Part shown: piece after piece, positions 58,366 to 64,000 of the stretch
How positions within the stretch are numbered: position 1 is the first letter of the stretch
Layout of the letters: each line of letters opens with the position of its first letter
Program-made: the position numbers and the translations under genes
Assembly (NCBI RefSeq): GCF_024793895.1
Contig: NZ_JANUSB010000015.1
Location: 1,693,157 to 1,757,156, forward strand
Origin: Serratia sp. AKBS12
GTDB lineage: Bacteria; Pseudomonadota; Gammaproteobacteria; Enterobacterales; Enterobacteriaceae
Direction of reading: 5' to 3'
Length of the DNA: 64,000 bases
Notes under the pieces: model-generated
Database searches by the model: none
Told to the model about the DNA's origin: nothing
What the model saw: the letters and a program-made list of their open reading frames with translations, nothing else

Positions 58366-58385
58366 AACTGTTTTTATATACAGTA
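58366..58385 (-). promoter_or_regulatory. LexA box of cho
   Basis: On the minus strand TACTGTATATAAAAACAGTT differs from the palindromic SOS consensus at only a few inner positions and has CTGT-N8-ACAG intact. It lies 32 bases before the cho start. Confidence 0.92.
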
Positions 58386-58422
58386 TAGAGCTAAACGCCG
58401 CCATTGCCTAGCGTTTGCCAAC

Positions 58423-59031
58423 TCACGTTTTGTCGCCATCGATCAGATAGCGGTAGCTGGCAAACAGGCAGAACGCATATCCCACCAGTTCACAGCCCTC
58501 TTCCACCATGTTTTTAACCACCCGGTCATAGCCGTCCAGCATCAGCCCTTGCCACAATTGATGCATACCAAACAAGCGCGAAAATACCAGAATACACAGC
58601 AAACCGGCGCACATCATGCCATAACTGGGATGAGCAAAAAAATGCGCCAGACCATTGACGGTGGCTTCAGGCCGGCATAGCGCATACGCCAGGCACCCTA
58701 TCGCGGTCAGCAGGGCAAACCATACCCAGGCACCGTGATGCAGATAGTCAAAGGCAAAGTCCATTTCGCGAATCAGCATACAGAGGAAAAAACCGCCGAT
58801 CAGCACGCGCGCTGGCTGGTGCGGCCGTTGCCGCCAGGCAGAAATAAAAAAGCCCAGCGCTATCGCCAACAGCAGCACTTCCTGCATCAGTTCCGTCAGC
58901 GAGGTTTCGTAGACAAAATTGTGTAGCCAATGCACATCGATAAATATCAACCCGACCAGAGCGGCCAACATCGCGGCCTGCAAGACAAAGGAGATAATTT
59001 TCTTAACAATAAGGTATAGCCGATCCTGCAT
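58423..59031 (-). CDS. Multi-pass membrane protein of unknown function
   Basis: This 202-residue protein has about five to six hydrophobic segments: IISFVLQAAMLAALVGLIF, VLLLAIALGFFISAW, VLIGGFFLCMLIREM, WFALLTAIGCLAYAL, GMMCAGLLCILVFSRLFGM and a C-terminal YAFCLFASYRYL. Charged residues inside helices (IREMDFAFDYLHHG, MVEEGCELVGY) could be functional. I recognise no family. ATG at 59031 is used; an in-frame ATG at 59055 is possible. Its promoter and that of proP share 59032-59396. Confidence 0.8.
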   Translation of the reverse strand: MQDRLYLIVKKIISFVLQAAMLAALVGLIFIDVHWLHNFVYETSLTELMQEVLLLAIALGFFISAWRQRPHQPARVLIGGFFLCMLIREMDFAFDYLHHGAWVWFALLTAIGCLAYALCRPEATVNGLAHFFAHPSYGMMCAGLLCILVFSRLFGMHQLWQGLMLDGYDRVVKNMVEEGCELVGYAFCLFASYRYLIDGDKT

Positions 59032-59165
59032 AGTAACGCCCGTTATTATATTCATGGCGCGTATACTAGCGATTCAGGCTGTAATTTACCTTGGCAATTC
59101 ATGCGCTTGTTATCAGTTTTCCGCCGGGCGGCGCCAGTAAATCCTTGATAAGCCGGCCTTCATAA

Positions 59166-59181
59166 TTTGATCGCCGTCACA
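59166..59181 (+). promoter_or_regulatory. CRP-like site in the proP upstream region
   Basis: TTTGA-TCGCCG-TCACA matches TGTGA-N6-TCACA at nine of ten positions, 216 bases before proP. E. coli proP P1 is CRP-controlled. The 59032-59396 interval contains no gene; it is AT-rich and should carry the osmotic and growth-phase promoters. Confidence 0.5.
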
Positions 59182-59396
59182 TATAACGTTAAGCTATAGC
59201 GAAAATAATATTATTCACATTAAGGAAATAACCCCCGATTATTACATTACAAAGGGCAAACGGTGCCGCAGGCTGAATGATGATTTTCACTAAAGCTGCT
59301 GGAGCGCGCTAAGATTAAAGATACTGATATCTGGGCAGATAAACGTGAACGAGGATAACGAATTCACGCTCGACCAATGGATTAAGGGATGATGCT

Positions 59397-60920
59397 ATGA
59401 AGCTAAGAAAAAAACGCCATAAACCCATGCATATTAACGATATAACCATTATCGACGACAGCAAGCTCAAGAAGGCGATTACTGCCGCCTCACTGGGTAA
59501 CGCGATGGAATGGTTCGACTTCGGTGTTTACGGTTTTGTCGCCTACGCACTGGGGCAGGTATTTTTCCCCGGCGCCTCTCCTGGTATACAAATGATTGCC
59601 GCGCTGGCCACCTTCTCGGTGCCGTTCCTGGTACGCCCGTTGGGCGGTGTGTTCTTCGGGGCCATGGGTGACAAGTTCGGCAGACAGAAAGTGCTCTCCA
59701 TCACCATCATCATCATGGCGCTCAGCACCTTCTGTATCGGCTTGATCCCCTCCTACGCCACGATTGGTATCTGGGCACCGATTTTGCTGCTGTTGGCAAA
59801 ATTGGCACAGGGCTTCTCGGTGGGCGGTGAATATTCCGGCGCCGCGATCTTCGTGGCCGAATATTCGCCAGACCGCAAGCGCGGCTTTATGGGCAGCTGG
59901 CTGGACTTCGGTTCCATTGCCGGCTTCGTGCTCGGTGCCGGAGTGGTGGTCCTGATTTCAAGCATTGTTGGTGAAGCCAACTTCCTTGACTGGGGTTGGC
60001 GTATTCCGTTCTTCCTGGCGGCGCCGCTCGGCATTATCGGCCTGTATCTGCGCCATGCGCTGGAAGAAACCCCAGCGTTTCAACAACACGTTGATAAAAT
60101 GGAAAAAGGCGATCGCGAAGCGATCCAAAACCCACCGCGCACCTCGTTCAAAGAGATTGCCACTAAATACTGGCGTAGCCTGCTGGTGTGCGTAGGGTTG
60201 GTCATTGCCACCAATGTGACCTATTACATGCTGCTGACCTATATGCCAAGCTATCTGTCGCATAATCTGCATTACTCGGAAAGCCACGGCGTATTGATCA
60301 TCATTGCCATTATGATCGGCATGCTGTTCGTACAACCGGTTATCGGCCTGACCAGCGACCGCATCGGCCGCAAGCCGTTCGTTATCGGCGGTAGTATCGG
60401 TCTGCTGCTGCTGGCGGTACCGTGTTTTATTCTGATCAACAGTAACGTTATCGGCCTGATCTTCCTCGGCCTGTTGATTCTGGCAGTACTGCTTAACTCA
60501 TTTACCGGCGTTATGGCTTCTACCCTGCCGGCGATGTTCCCAACCCATATTCGCTACAGCGCGCTGGCGATCTCGTTCAACATCTCGGTGCTGATTGCCG
60601 GCGCCACTCCAACCATCGCCGCCTGGCTGGTGGAGTCGAGCGGCAACCTGTATATGCCGGCCTATTATCTGATGGTGGTGGCGATCATTGGCCTGATTAC
60701 CGGTCTGTACATGAAGGAAACGGCTAACAAGCCGCTGCGTGGTGCCACACCGGCCGCATCCGATCCTAGCGAAGCCAAGGAGCTGCTCCAGGAAACGTAC
60801 GATAACATCGAGCAAAAAGTAGAAAATATCAGCGATGAAATCACCGATCTGGAAGCCCAGATCCAGGCGTTGGAGAAGAAAAAACAGATGCTGATTGACC
60901 AGCATCCAAAACTGGATTGA
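59397..60920 (+). CDS. proP: Osmosensing proline/betaine transporter ProP
   Basis: ProP is an MFS H+ symporter that senses osmolality and takes up proline, glycine betaine and ectoine. The 507 residues (E. coli 500) have twelve transmembrane segments. GNAMEWFDFGVYGFVAYAL lies near the N-terminus, the MFS motif is GAMGDKFGRQKVL (about 87-99), and SVGGEYSGAAIFVAEYSPDRKRG follows (split, about 141-163). The cytoplasmic C-terminal extension forms a heptad coiled coil (about 465-500: YDNIEQKVENISDEITDLEAQ), the ProP element that tunes the osmotic set point. The start context is weak (GGGATGATGCT). An IS3-like end palindrome follows. Confidence 0.95.
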   Translation: MKLRKKRHKPMHINDITIIDDSKLKKAITAASLGNAMEWFDFGVYGFVAYALGQVFFPGASPGIQMIAALATFSVPFLVRPLGGVFFGAMGDKFGRQKVLSITIIIMALSTFCIGLIPSYATIGIWAPILLLLAKLAQGFSVGGEYSGAAIFVAEYSPDRKRGFMGSWLDFGSIAGFVLGAGVVVLISSIVGEANFLDWGWRIPFFLAAPLGIIGLYLRHALEETPAFQQHVDKMEKGDREAIQNPPRTSFKEIATKYWRSLLVCVGLVIATNVTYYMLLTYMPSYLSHNLHYSESHGVLIIIAIMIGMLFVQPVIGLTSDRIGRKPFVIGGSIGLLLLAVPCFILINSNVIGLIFLGLLILAVLLNSFTGVMASTLPAMFPTHIRYSALAISFNISVLIAGATPTIAAWLVESSGNLYMPAYYLMVVAIIGLITGLYMKETANKPLRGATPAASDPSEAKELLQETYDNIEQKVENISDEITDLEAQIQALEKKKQMLIDQHPKLD

Positions 60921-60952
60921 TTGGCTTCGGATAATCCATCAAGCCCCACTAC

Positions 60953-61001
60953 TGAACTGCACCCTAAAAGTTGGACACCCGACGATTAAGGGTGCAGTTC
61001 A
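60953..61001. mobile_element. Palindromic remnant resembling IS3-family ends
   Basis: TGAACTGCACCCT (60953-60965) and AGGGTGCAGTTCA (60989-61001) are exact reverse complements 23 bases apart. The left part continues AAAAGTTGGACACCC. TGAACTGCACCC with GTTGGAC inside is the look of terminal repeats of IS3-family (IS150/ISL-like) elements, as I remember them. No transposase or clear target duplication is present. It could be a collapsed element or a two-ended relic, now possibly acting as the proP 3' hairpin. Confidence 0.55.
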
Positions 61002-61038
61002 TTTATCGGCGGCTGTTTTTGTCGCCTTCCGCCTGGTA

Positions 61039-61533
61039 TCAACCAGCAGCCTGCAACAATTGCGTCAGGCGGGTTAACGCAAACAGCGCAGCCTGATGGA
61101 TCACGCTTTCACTATCGCCGTCAAAATGCCGTTTCTCCGCGCTCAGGCCAATGGCCTTGCCTCCCCAGGCAAACCACACGCTGCCGGCTGGCGTCCCGTC
61201 TGGCCCCCCTTCCGGTCCCGCATAGCCGCTGATGGCCAGTGCCACCTGTTCACCTGACGCCGCGAGCGCCCCCTGCACCATCTCGCACACCACCAGCTCA
61301 CTGACTGCCGTATGCCGCTCCAGCGTTGTCGGCTTTACCCGTAACAAACGCATTTTGGCGCTGTTGGTATAGGTGATAAATCCGCTGGTAAAGAAATCGC
61401 CGCTGTCGCCGGCGGCGCACAACGCCATGCTCACCCAGCCACCGGTACAGGATTCGGCGGTAGACAATTTTAACCCTTTGGCCTTCAACGCATTACCGGC
61501 CTGCTTTGCCATGGCTACCAATTGTTGATCCAT
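61039..61533 (-). CDS. ydeJ: CinA C-terminal (PncC-like) family protein, YdeJ type
   Basis: This 164-residue protein has the CinA C-terminal domain, which in PncC deamidates nicotinamide mononucleotide. Signature segments are LKLSTAESCTGGWVSMALC (about 21-39), FFTSGFITYTNSAKMRLL (about 47-64), ISGYAGPEGGPDGTPAGSVWFAW (split, about 99-121) and SVIHQAALFAL. It resembles E. coli YdeJ more than PncC (YgaD), and YdeJ is reported as inactive on NMN, so activity is uncertain. A strong AGGAGG precedes ATG 61533. Confidence 0.88.
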   Translation of the reverse strand: MDQQLVAMAKQAGNALKAKGLKLSTAESCTGGWVSMALCAAGDSGDFFTSGFITYTNSAKMRLLRVKPTTLERHTAVSELVVCEMVQGALAASGEQVALAISGYAGPEGGPDGTPAGSVWFAWGGKAIGLSAEKRHFDGDSESVIHQAALFALTRLTQLLQAAG

Positions 61534-61816
61534 TATTCCTCCTGTCGCTACAAGATAAATAATTATTAGAACCCCTGCGCTGCCTATCACCAGTATAGAT
61601 AGGGGGAAAAATAAAATGAAAATAGTCTAATCCTTGCCAGTACCCACTAAAAAAACACGGACATTACTATCAGGTTGGACCAGAATATCCGATCTTTTTT
61701 TAACGCATTTATTTCATCAAGTTAGTTAAGACAACAGGCAATTAACCGCCGCAGCTGGTTGATTTTCCCCTCTCATGGTTAGGTAAACAACGCTTATATA
61801 AATTTCACCGATTTCA

Positions 61817-61846
61817 TTGACAGTTTTTTAATACGTGAACTATAAA
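61817..61846 (+). promoter_or_regulatory. Sigma70-type promoter of the glycine-zipper protein gene
   Basis: TTGACA (61817-61822), an 18-base spacer and TATAAA (61841-61846) lie about 75 bases before the ATG. The 61534-61921 interval holds no other feature besides the promoter of the ydeJ-like gene; it is AT-rich. Confidence 0.7.
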
Positions 61847-61921
61847 TTTTTAACCGGCAGAAAACCGGTGAAATTAACATGGTTGAAAGTAAAAAATAAT
61901 ATTCTTATCTCTGGAGGTTAT

Positions 61922-62275
61922 ATGGCTTTGAACTTAGGTGGTTTGACTGGTTTATTAGGTGGATTGACCGGGATTGTCAGCGGTGTAATTGGTACCGTCG
62001 CCGGTGCTATTGGTGCCGTTAGCGGTGTGGTTGGCGGTATTGCTGATACGGTAACGTCGGTGGTCGATGGTATTCTGGATAAAATCGGCGACGTCACTGG
62101 CGGCATTACCGATCCGGTAACGGACGTGGTCGATGGCGTAACTTCCGGTAATCTAAGCACTGATGATTTAATTGCGGTCCTGAATAACAGCGCTGACGTC
62201 GCGCAAGACGGTGTGACTCAGGCAGCGGTTGAGATCAGCGGTGTGGCTCATACGGCAGTGGACGCCGTGGCTTAA
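61922..62275 (+). CDS. Glycine/valine-rich zipper-like small protein (117 residues)
   Basis: GGAGG seven bases before the ATG, a consensus promoter and a perfect hairpin after the stop support a real gene. Residues 1-45 are almost only G, L, V, I, A, T and S with regular small-xxx-small spacing (GGLTGLLGGLTGIVSGVIG, GTVAGAIGAVSGVVGGIA). A second part (about 46-75) repeats VTSVVDGI, DVTGGI and DVVDGV with acidic residues. The C-terminal third (STDDLIAVLNNSADVAQ) is an ordinary helix. No classical signal peptide or lipobox is seen. It could insert in membranes, self-assemble or act as a bacteriocin-like peptide; none is shown. Confidence 0.75.
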   Translation: MALNLGGLTGLLGGLTGIVSGVIGTVAGAIGAVSGVVGGIADTVTSVVDGILDKIGDVTGGITDPVTDVVDGVTSGNLSTDDLIAVLNNSADVAQDGVTQAAVEISGVAHTAVDAVA

Positions 62276-62303
62276 GCGTAGCAACAGCTAAAATATGCAC
62301 GCG

Positions 62304-62343
62304 TAATTTAGCCGCCGGGCTGTCTACGACGGCTAAATTATTT
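62304..62343. terminator. Hairpin after the glycine-rich gene
   Basis: TAATTTAGCCG and CGGCTAAATTA form a perfect 11-bp stem with a 15-base loop, followed by TTT. It lies between convergent genes. Confidence 0.65.
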
Positions 62344-62369
62344 GCGATAAACAAGCAAAAAATAAAGCA

Positions 62370-62597
62370 CTACCTGGCGTGTACGCCGATAGTTTCCAGA
62401 GCGGCACGATAATATTTTTGCATCTCGTCAGGCTGCCGCTCAATTTCGTTAATCAGATGCTTAAGAATATTGTCCTTATTAATCGCTCTCTGGTCCATGA
62501 GTAAATGAAAAATGCTATCACCAAGAATAGCACTCAGCTTTTCACGATAAAGCTGTGCGTCCTCATGCCGCAACCCGTACAGACTGTAGTCGATCAT
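62370..62597 (-). CDS. YcgZ/AriR-like small protein
   Basis: This 75-residue helical protein has ILGDSIFHLLMDQRAINKDNILKHLI followed by NEIERQPDEMQKYYRAALETIG. It parallels the E. coli YcgZ pattern (LGEIVTEILKDGRNLSRKSL, then EEEQKHYNALI) as I remember it, and more loosely AriR/YmgB. Those small proteins act as connectors that stimulate the Rcs phosphorelay and affect biofilm and acid resistance. Homology is by eye. An RcsAB-like box lies upstream. It is convergent with the glycine-rich gene. Confidence 0.72.
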   Translation of the reverse strand: MIDYSLYGLRHEDAQLYREKLSAILGDSIFHLLMDQRAINKDNILKHLINEIERQPDEMQKYYRAALETIGVHAR

Positions 62598-62996
62598 TGT
62601 CCCGAAACTTCCCTAATAATGAAAGGCCGCGATGCCAAGGGCTTTTCAACATTTCAATCATTGTGATAATGAACAGAAACTATTCTTATCGTAATTATTA
62701 CAATAAGATTTTTCTTATCCCCAGGCAAGTAAGATGCCCGTCACAGCGCATGTTTAGGAATTTTCGCACCACACATTTTTTTTAAGGTTATTTGATGTTT
62801 GCTACCAGATATATTTGATATTGTCCTACTTCCTTCCTCGGATGCTTAAGCATTATTAGCAAACTATAAATGCGAAGCAGATCACGTTTTTGCCCCAAGG
62901 AGATATTTTAACTTGCGCGTGGACGTCCAGAAAGCTAGTTTGCTAAAGCCGACTTGGTCAGCGATTACTTTTAACACTTTGAAATAAAAGGTTATT
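62598..62996. other. AT-rich intergenic region between the YcgZ-like gene and the 72-residue gene
   Basis: It holds no gene. It contains the RcsAB-like palindrome at 62704-62717 and AT-rich DNA that should carry the divergent promoters. Nothing else is recognised. Confidence 0.5.
62704..62717. promoter_or_regulatory. RcsAB-like box
   Basis: TAAGATTTTTCTTA is palindromic and matches the RcsAB consensus (TAAGAATATTCCTA) at 11 of 14 positions. It lies 107 bases upstream of the YcgZ-like gene and 280 before the plus-strand gene. Confidence 0.45.
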
Positions 62997-63215
62997 ATGT
63001 CCATTACAGTTAAAAGCAAGAAAGAAGCTAAAGTTGCCATCTCGACAGGGAAAGTAAAGAGAATAAAGCTCGATTATCCCGTCAGTGCCGATGATATTAG
63101 CGAACTGACAACCCTTTGCCGTGCTAAAGGGGCAAATATTATCAAGGATAATGGTGCGTTTATCATTTCCATCAGCAGTCCGACCATTCCAAAAGTCGCC
63201 AGTTTTCCTTCCTGA
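62997..63215 (+). CDS. Small basic protein of unknown function (72 residues)
   Basis: I do not recognise this protein. The N-terminal part is lysine-rich (MSITVKSKKEAKVAISTGKV), followed by KLDYPVSADDISELTTLCRAKGANIIKD broken by one turn, and a hydrophobic, proline-containing end (FIISISSPTIPKVASFPS). The alternation of strands and one helix suggests a small alpha/beta domain. AAAGG lies about seven bases before the ATG. A hairpin (CGCCCCA/TGGGGCG, 63233-63249) follows. There is no partner in an operon. Confidence 0.65.
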   Translation: MSITVKSKKEAKVAISTGKVKRIKLDYPVSADDISELTTLCRAKGANIIKDNGAFIISISSPTIPKVASFPS

Positions 63216-63380
63216 CCATTCGGTCATGCCAACGCCCCATCCTGGGGCGCTATTGCTGCACCAAATAACGCCTACCCCATAGACGCCCCACCCTGCCCTG
63301 TACTAGCATTAACACAGCACCTCATGCTCAAATCGGTAGCCTTACGCTACAATTTATCTGTAGCACCAAGGAACCCGCTG

Positions 63381-64000
63381 ATGATTTTCGATAAGTTACT
63401 GCCCTCGCAGCTAAACATGAAGAATCCGCAGAAAGTGGTTAACTTGTCTTTTATGTTTATGGTGCTGATTTTTACTCTTCTTTCCTGGCGTGAAGCGATA
63501 ATCATCAATGAGTCATACACCGAAGACCAACGTAATAAACTGCTGAGCATCGCCACTGCCCTGGACAATCGGCTCCAATATAGCCTCAACCAACTCGCTT
63601 TTTACCAAAGCATCATGGAGCAAGCACTGGAAACGCCGTTGGTAACCGATAAAACCCGTGCGGTACAGCAGCGTTTTGACCAGATCCGCCAACGAACGGC
63701 ATGGCAGGTAGAAGTGGATCTGGCACGTGGCATGCCGATCAACGGCGTTTCTGATGCCCTCCACGGTCAATTCCCGCTACTGCACCGCCTGCCTGTCGGC
63801 ACGTTGCATAAAGAGCTGGCGGCAGCGCTGGAGTTCAGTTTTATTTTGCATCTGCGTGATGAGCTCAAAGAGCTGCAAAAACGTACCTACTATATTTCAC
63901 GCTCCGGATTTTATGTTTCCTCTGCGCCACCGCAGAACCGCAAGGAACAGATTGTCAGCTGGCGTAGGATGATGACGCACAACTATTTTACCAATGGCCA
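63381..64000 (+). CDS. N-terminal part of a membrane sensor protein, possibly a diguanylate cyclase
   Basis: The frame runs to the window edge (206 codons visible). A short cytoplasmic start (MIFDKLLPSQLNMKN) precedes a transmembrane segment (about 20-36: VVNLSFMFMVLIFTLLSW). A periplasmic, helix-rich sensor follows (NRLQYSLNQLAFYQSIMEQ, then RTYYISRSGFYVSSAPPQN). This layout is usual for membrane GGDEF proteins and sensor kinases, but the output domain is outside the window, so the class is inference. AAGGAA lies nine bases before the ATG at 63381. Confidence 0.75.
   Translation, partial: MIFDKLLPSQLNMKNPQKVVNLSFMFMVLIFTLLSWREAIIINESYTEDQRNKLLSIATALDNRLQYSLNQLAFYQSIMEQALETPLVTDKTRAVQQRFDQIRQRTAWQVEVDLARGMPINGVSDALHGQFPLLHRLPVGTLHKELAAALEFSFILHLRDELKELQKRTYYISRSGFYVSSAPPQNRKEQIVSWRRMMTHNYFTNG

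Overview
The window is chromosomal DNA of a member of the Enterobacterales, most likely Serratia or a close relative. Nearly every housekeeping protein reads as a close relative of the E. coli K-12 protein, and the gene order is largely that of the E. coli mfd-to-opgC region. Some joins differ, however, and there are lineage-specific inserts. Species identity is inference from protein resemblance and synteny; no search was run.

Region by region. 1-7.6 kb: the end of mfd, then on the minus strand ycfJ, ndh and the cell-envelope run hinT-ycfL-lpoB-thiK-nagZ-ycfP. 7.8-9.0 kb: a divergent HxlR regulator / short-chain dehydrogenase pair where E. coli has fhuE. 9.1-23.1 kb: the minus-strand ptsG, tatD-type, holB, tmk, mltG, pabC genes and the fatty-acid/phospholipid cluster fabF-acpP-fabG-fabD-fabH-plsX-rpmF-yceD, then yceF (opposite strand) and rluC. 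23.1-27.2 kb: long leader and rne. 27.2-31.3 kb: an ABM-domain monooxygenase, pyrC, dinI, a small unknown gene, bssS and solA. 31.5-40.4 kb: a LuxR-type regulator, tqsA, yceJ-yceI, trhO, an old-yellow-enzyme reductase, a small membrane protein, lpxL, a YciI-like protein and mdtG. 40.4-45.6 kb: an insert relative to E. coli carrying a POT peptide transporter, a VOC protein, an AraC regulator and a class-2 2-isopropylmalate synthase. 45.7-52.7 kb: msyB, a GNAT gene, yceK, opgH-opgG and divergent opgC (osmoregulated periplasmic glucans). 52.7-64 kb: a mosaic of conserved genes (cvrA/nhaP2, ylaC, cho, proP, a ydeJ-like gene) and small unknown genes, with a gene remnant, a tRNA-like gene with an oversized anticodon region, an IS3-like end palindrome, a glycine-zipper small protein, a YcgZ/AriR-like small protein and the start of a membrane sensor.

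How the genes work together: the fab/plsX/acpP cluster supplies acyl chains for phospholipid and, via lpxL, lipid A. nagZ, lpoB and mltG serve peptidoglycan growth and recycling. opgGHC and proP serve osmotic adaptation, while ptsG and ndh serve sugar uptake and respiration. Regulatory DNA matches these roles: an FNR-like box before ndh, a Mlc-like operator, CRP-like site and SgrS-type target before ptsG, LexA boxes before dinI and cho, and an intrinsic terminator between acpP and fabF.

The least explained material lies in 52.7-63.4 kb. I did not find a complete defence system, prophage, CRISPR array or obvious new multi-gene system. The best leads are the tRNA-like gene with its neighbouring 17-bp inverted repeat, the tandem tiny membrane proteins, and the glycine-zipper / YcgZ-like pair with an RcsAB-like box.
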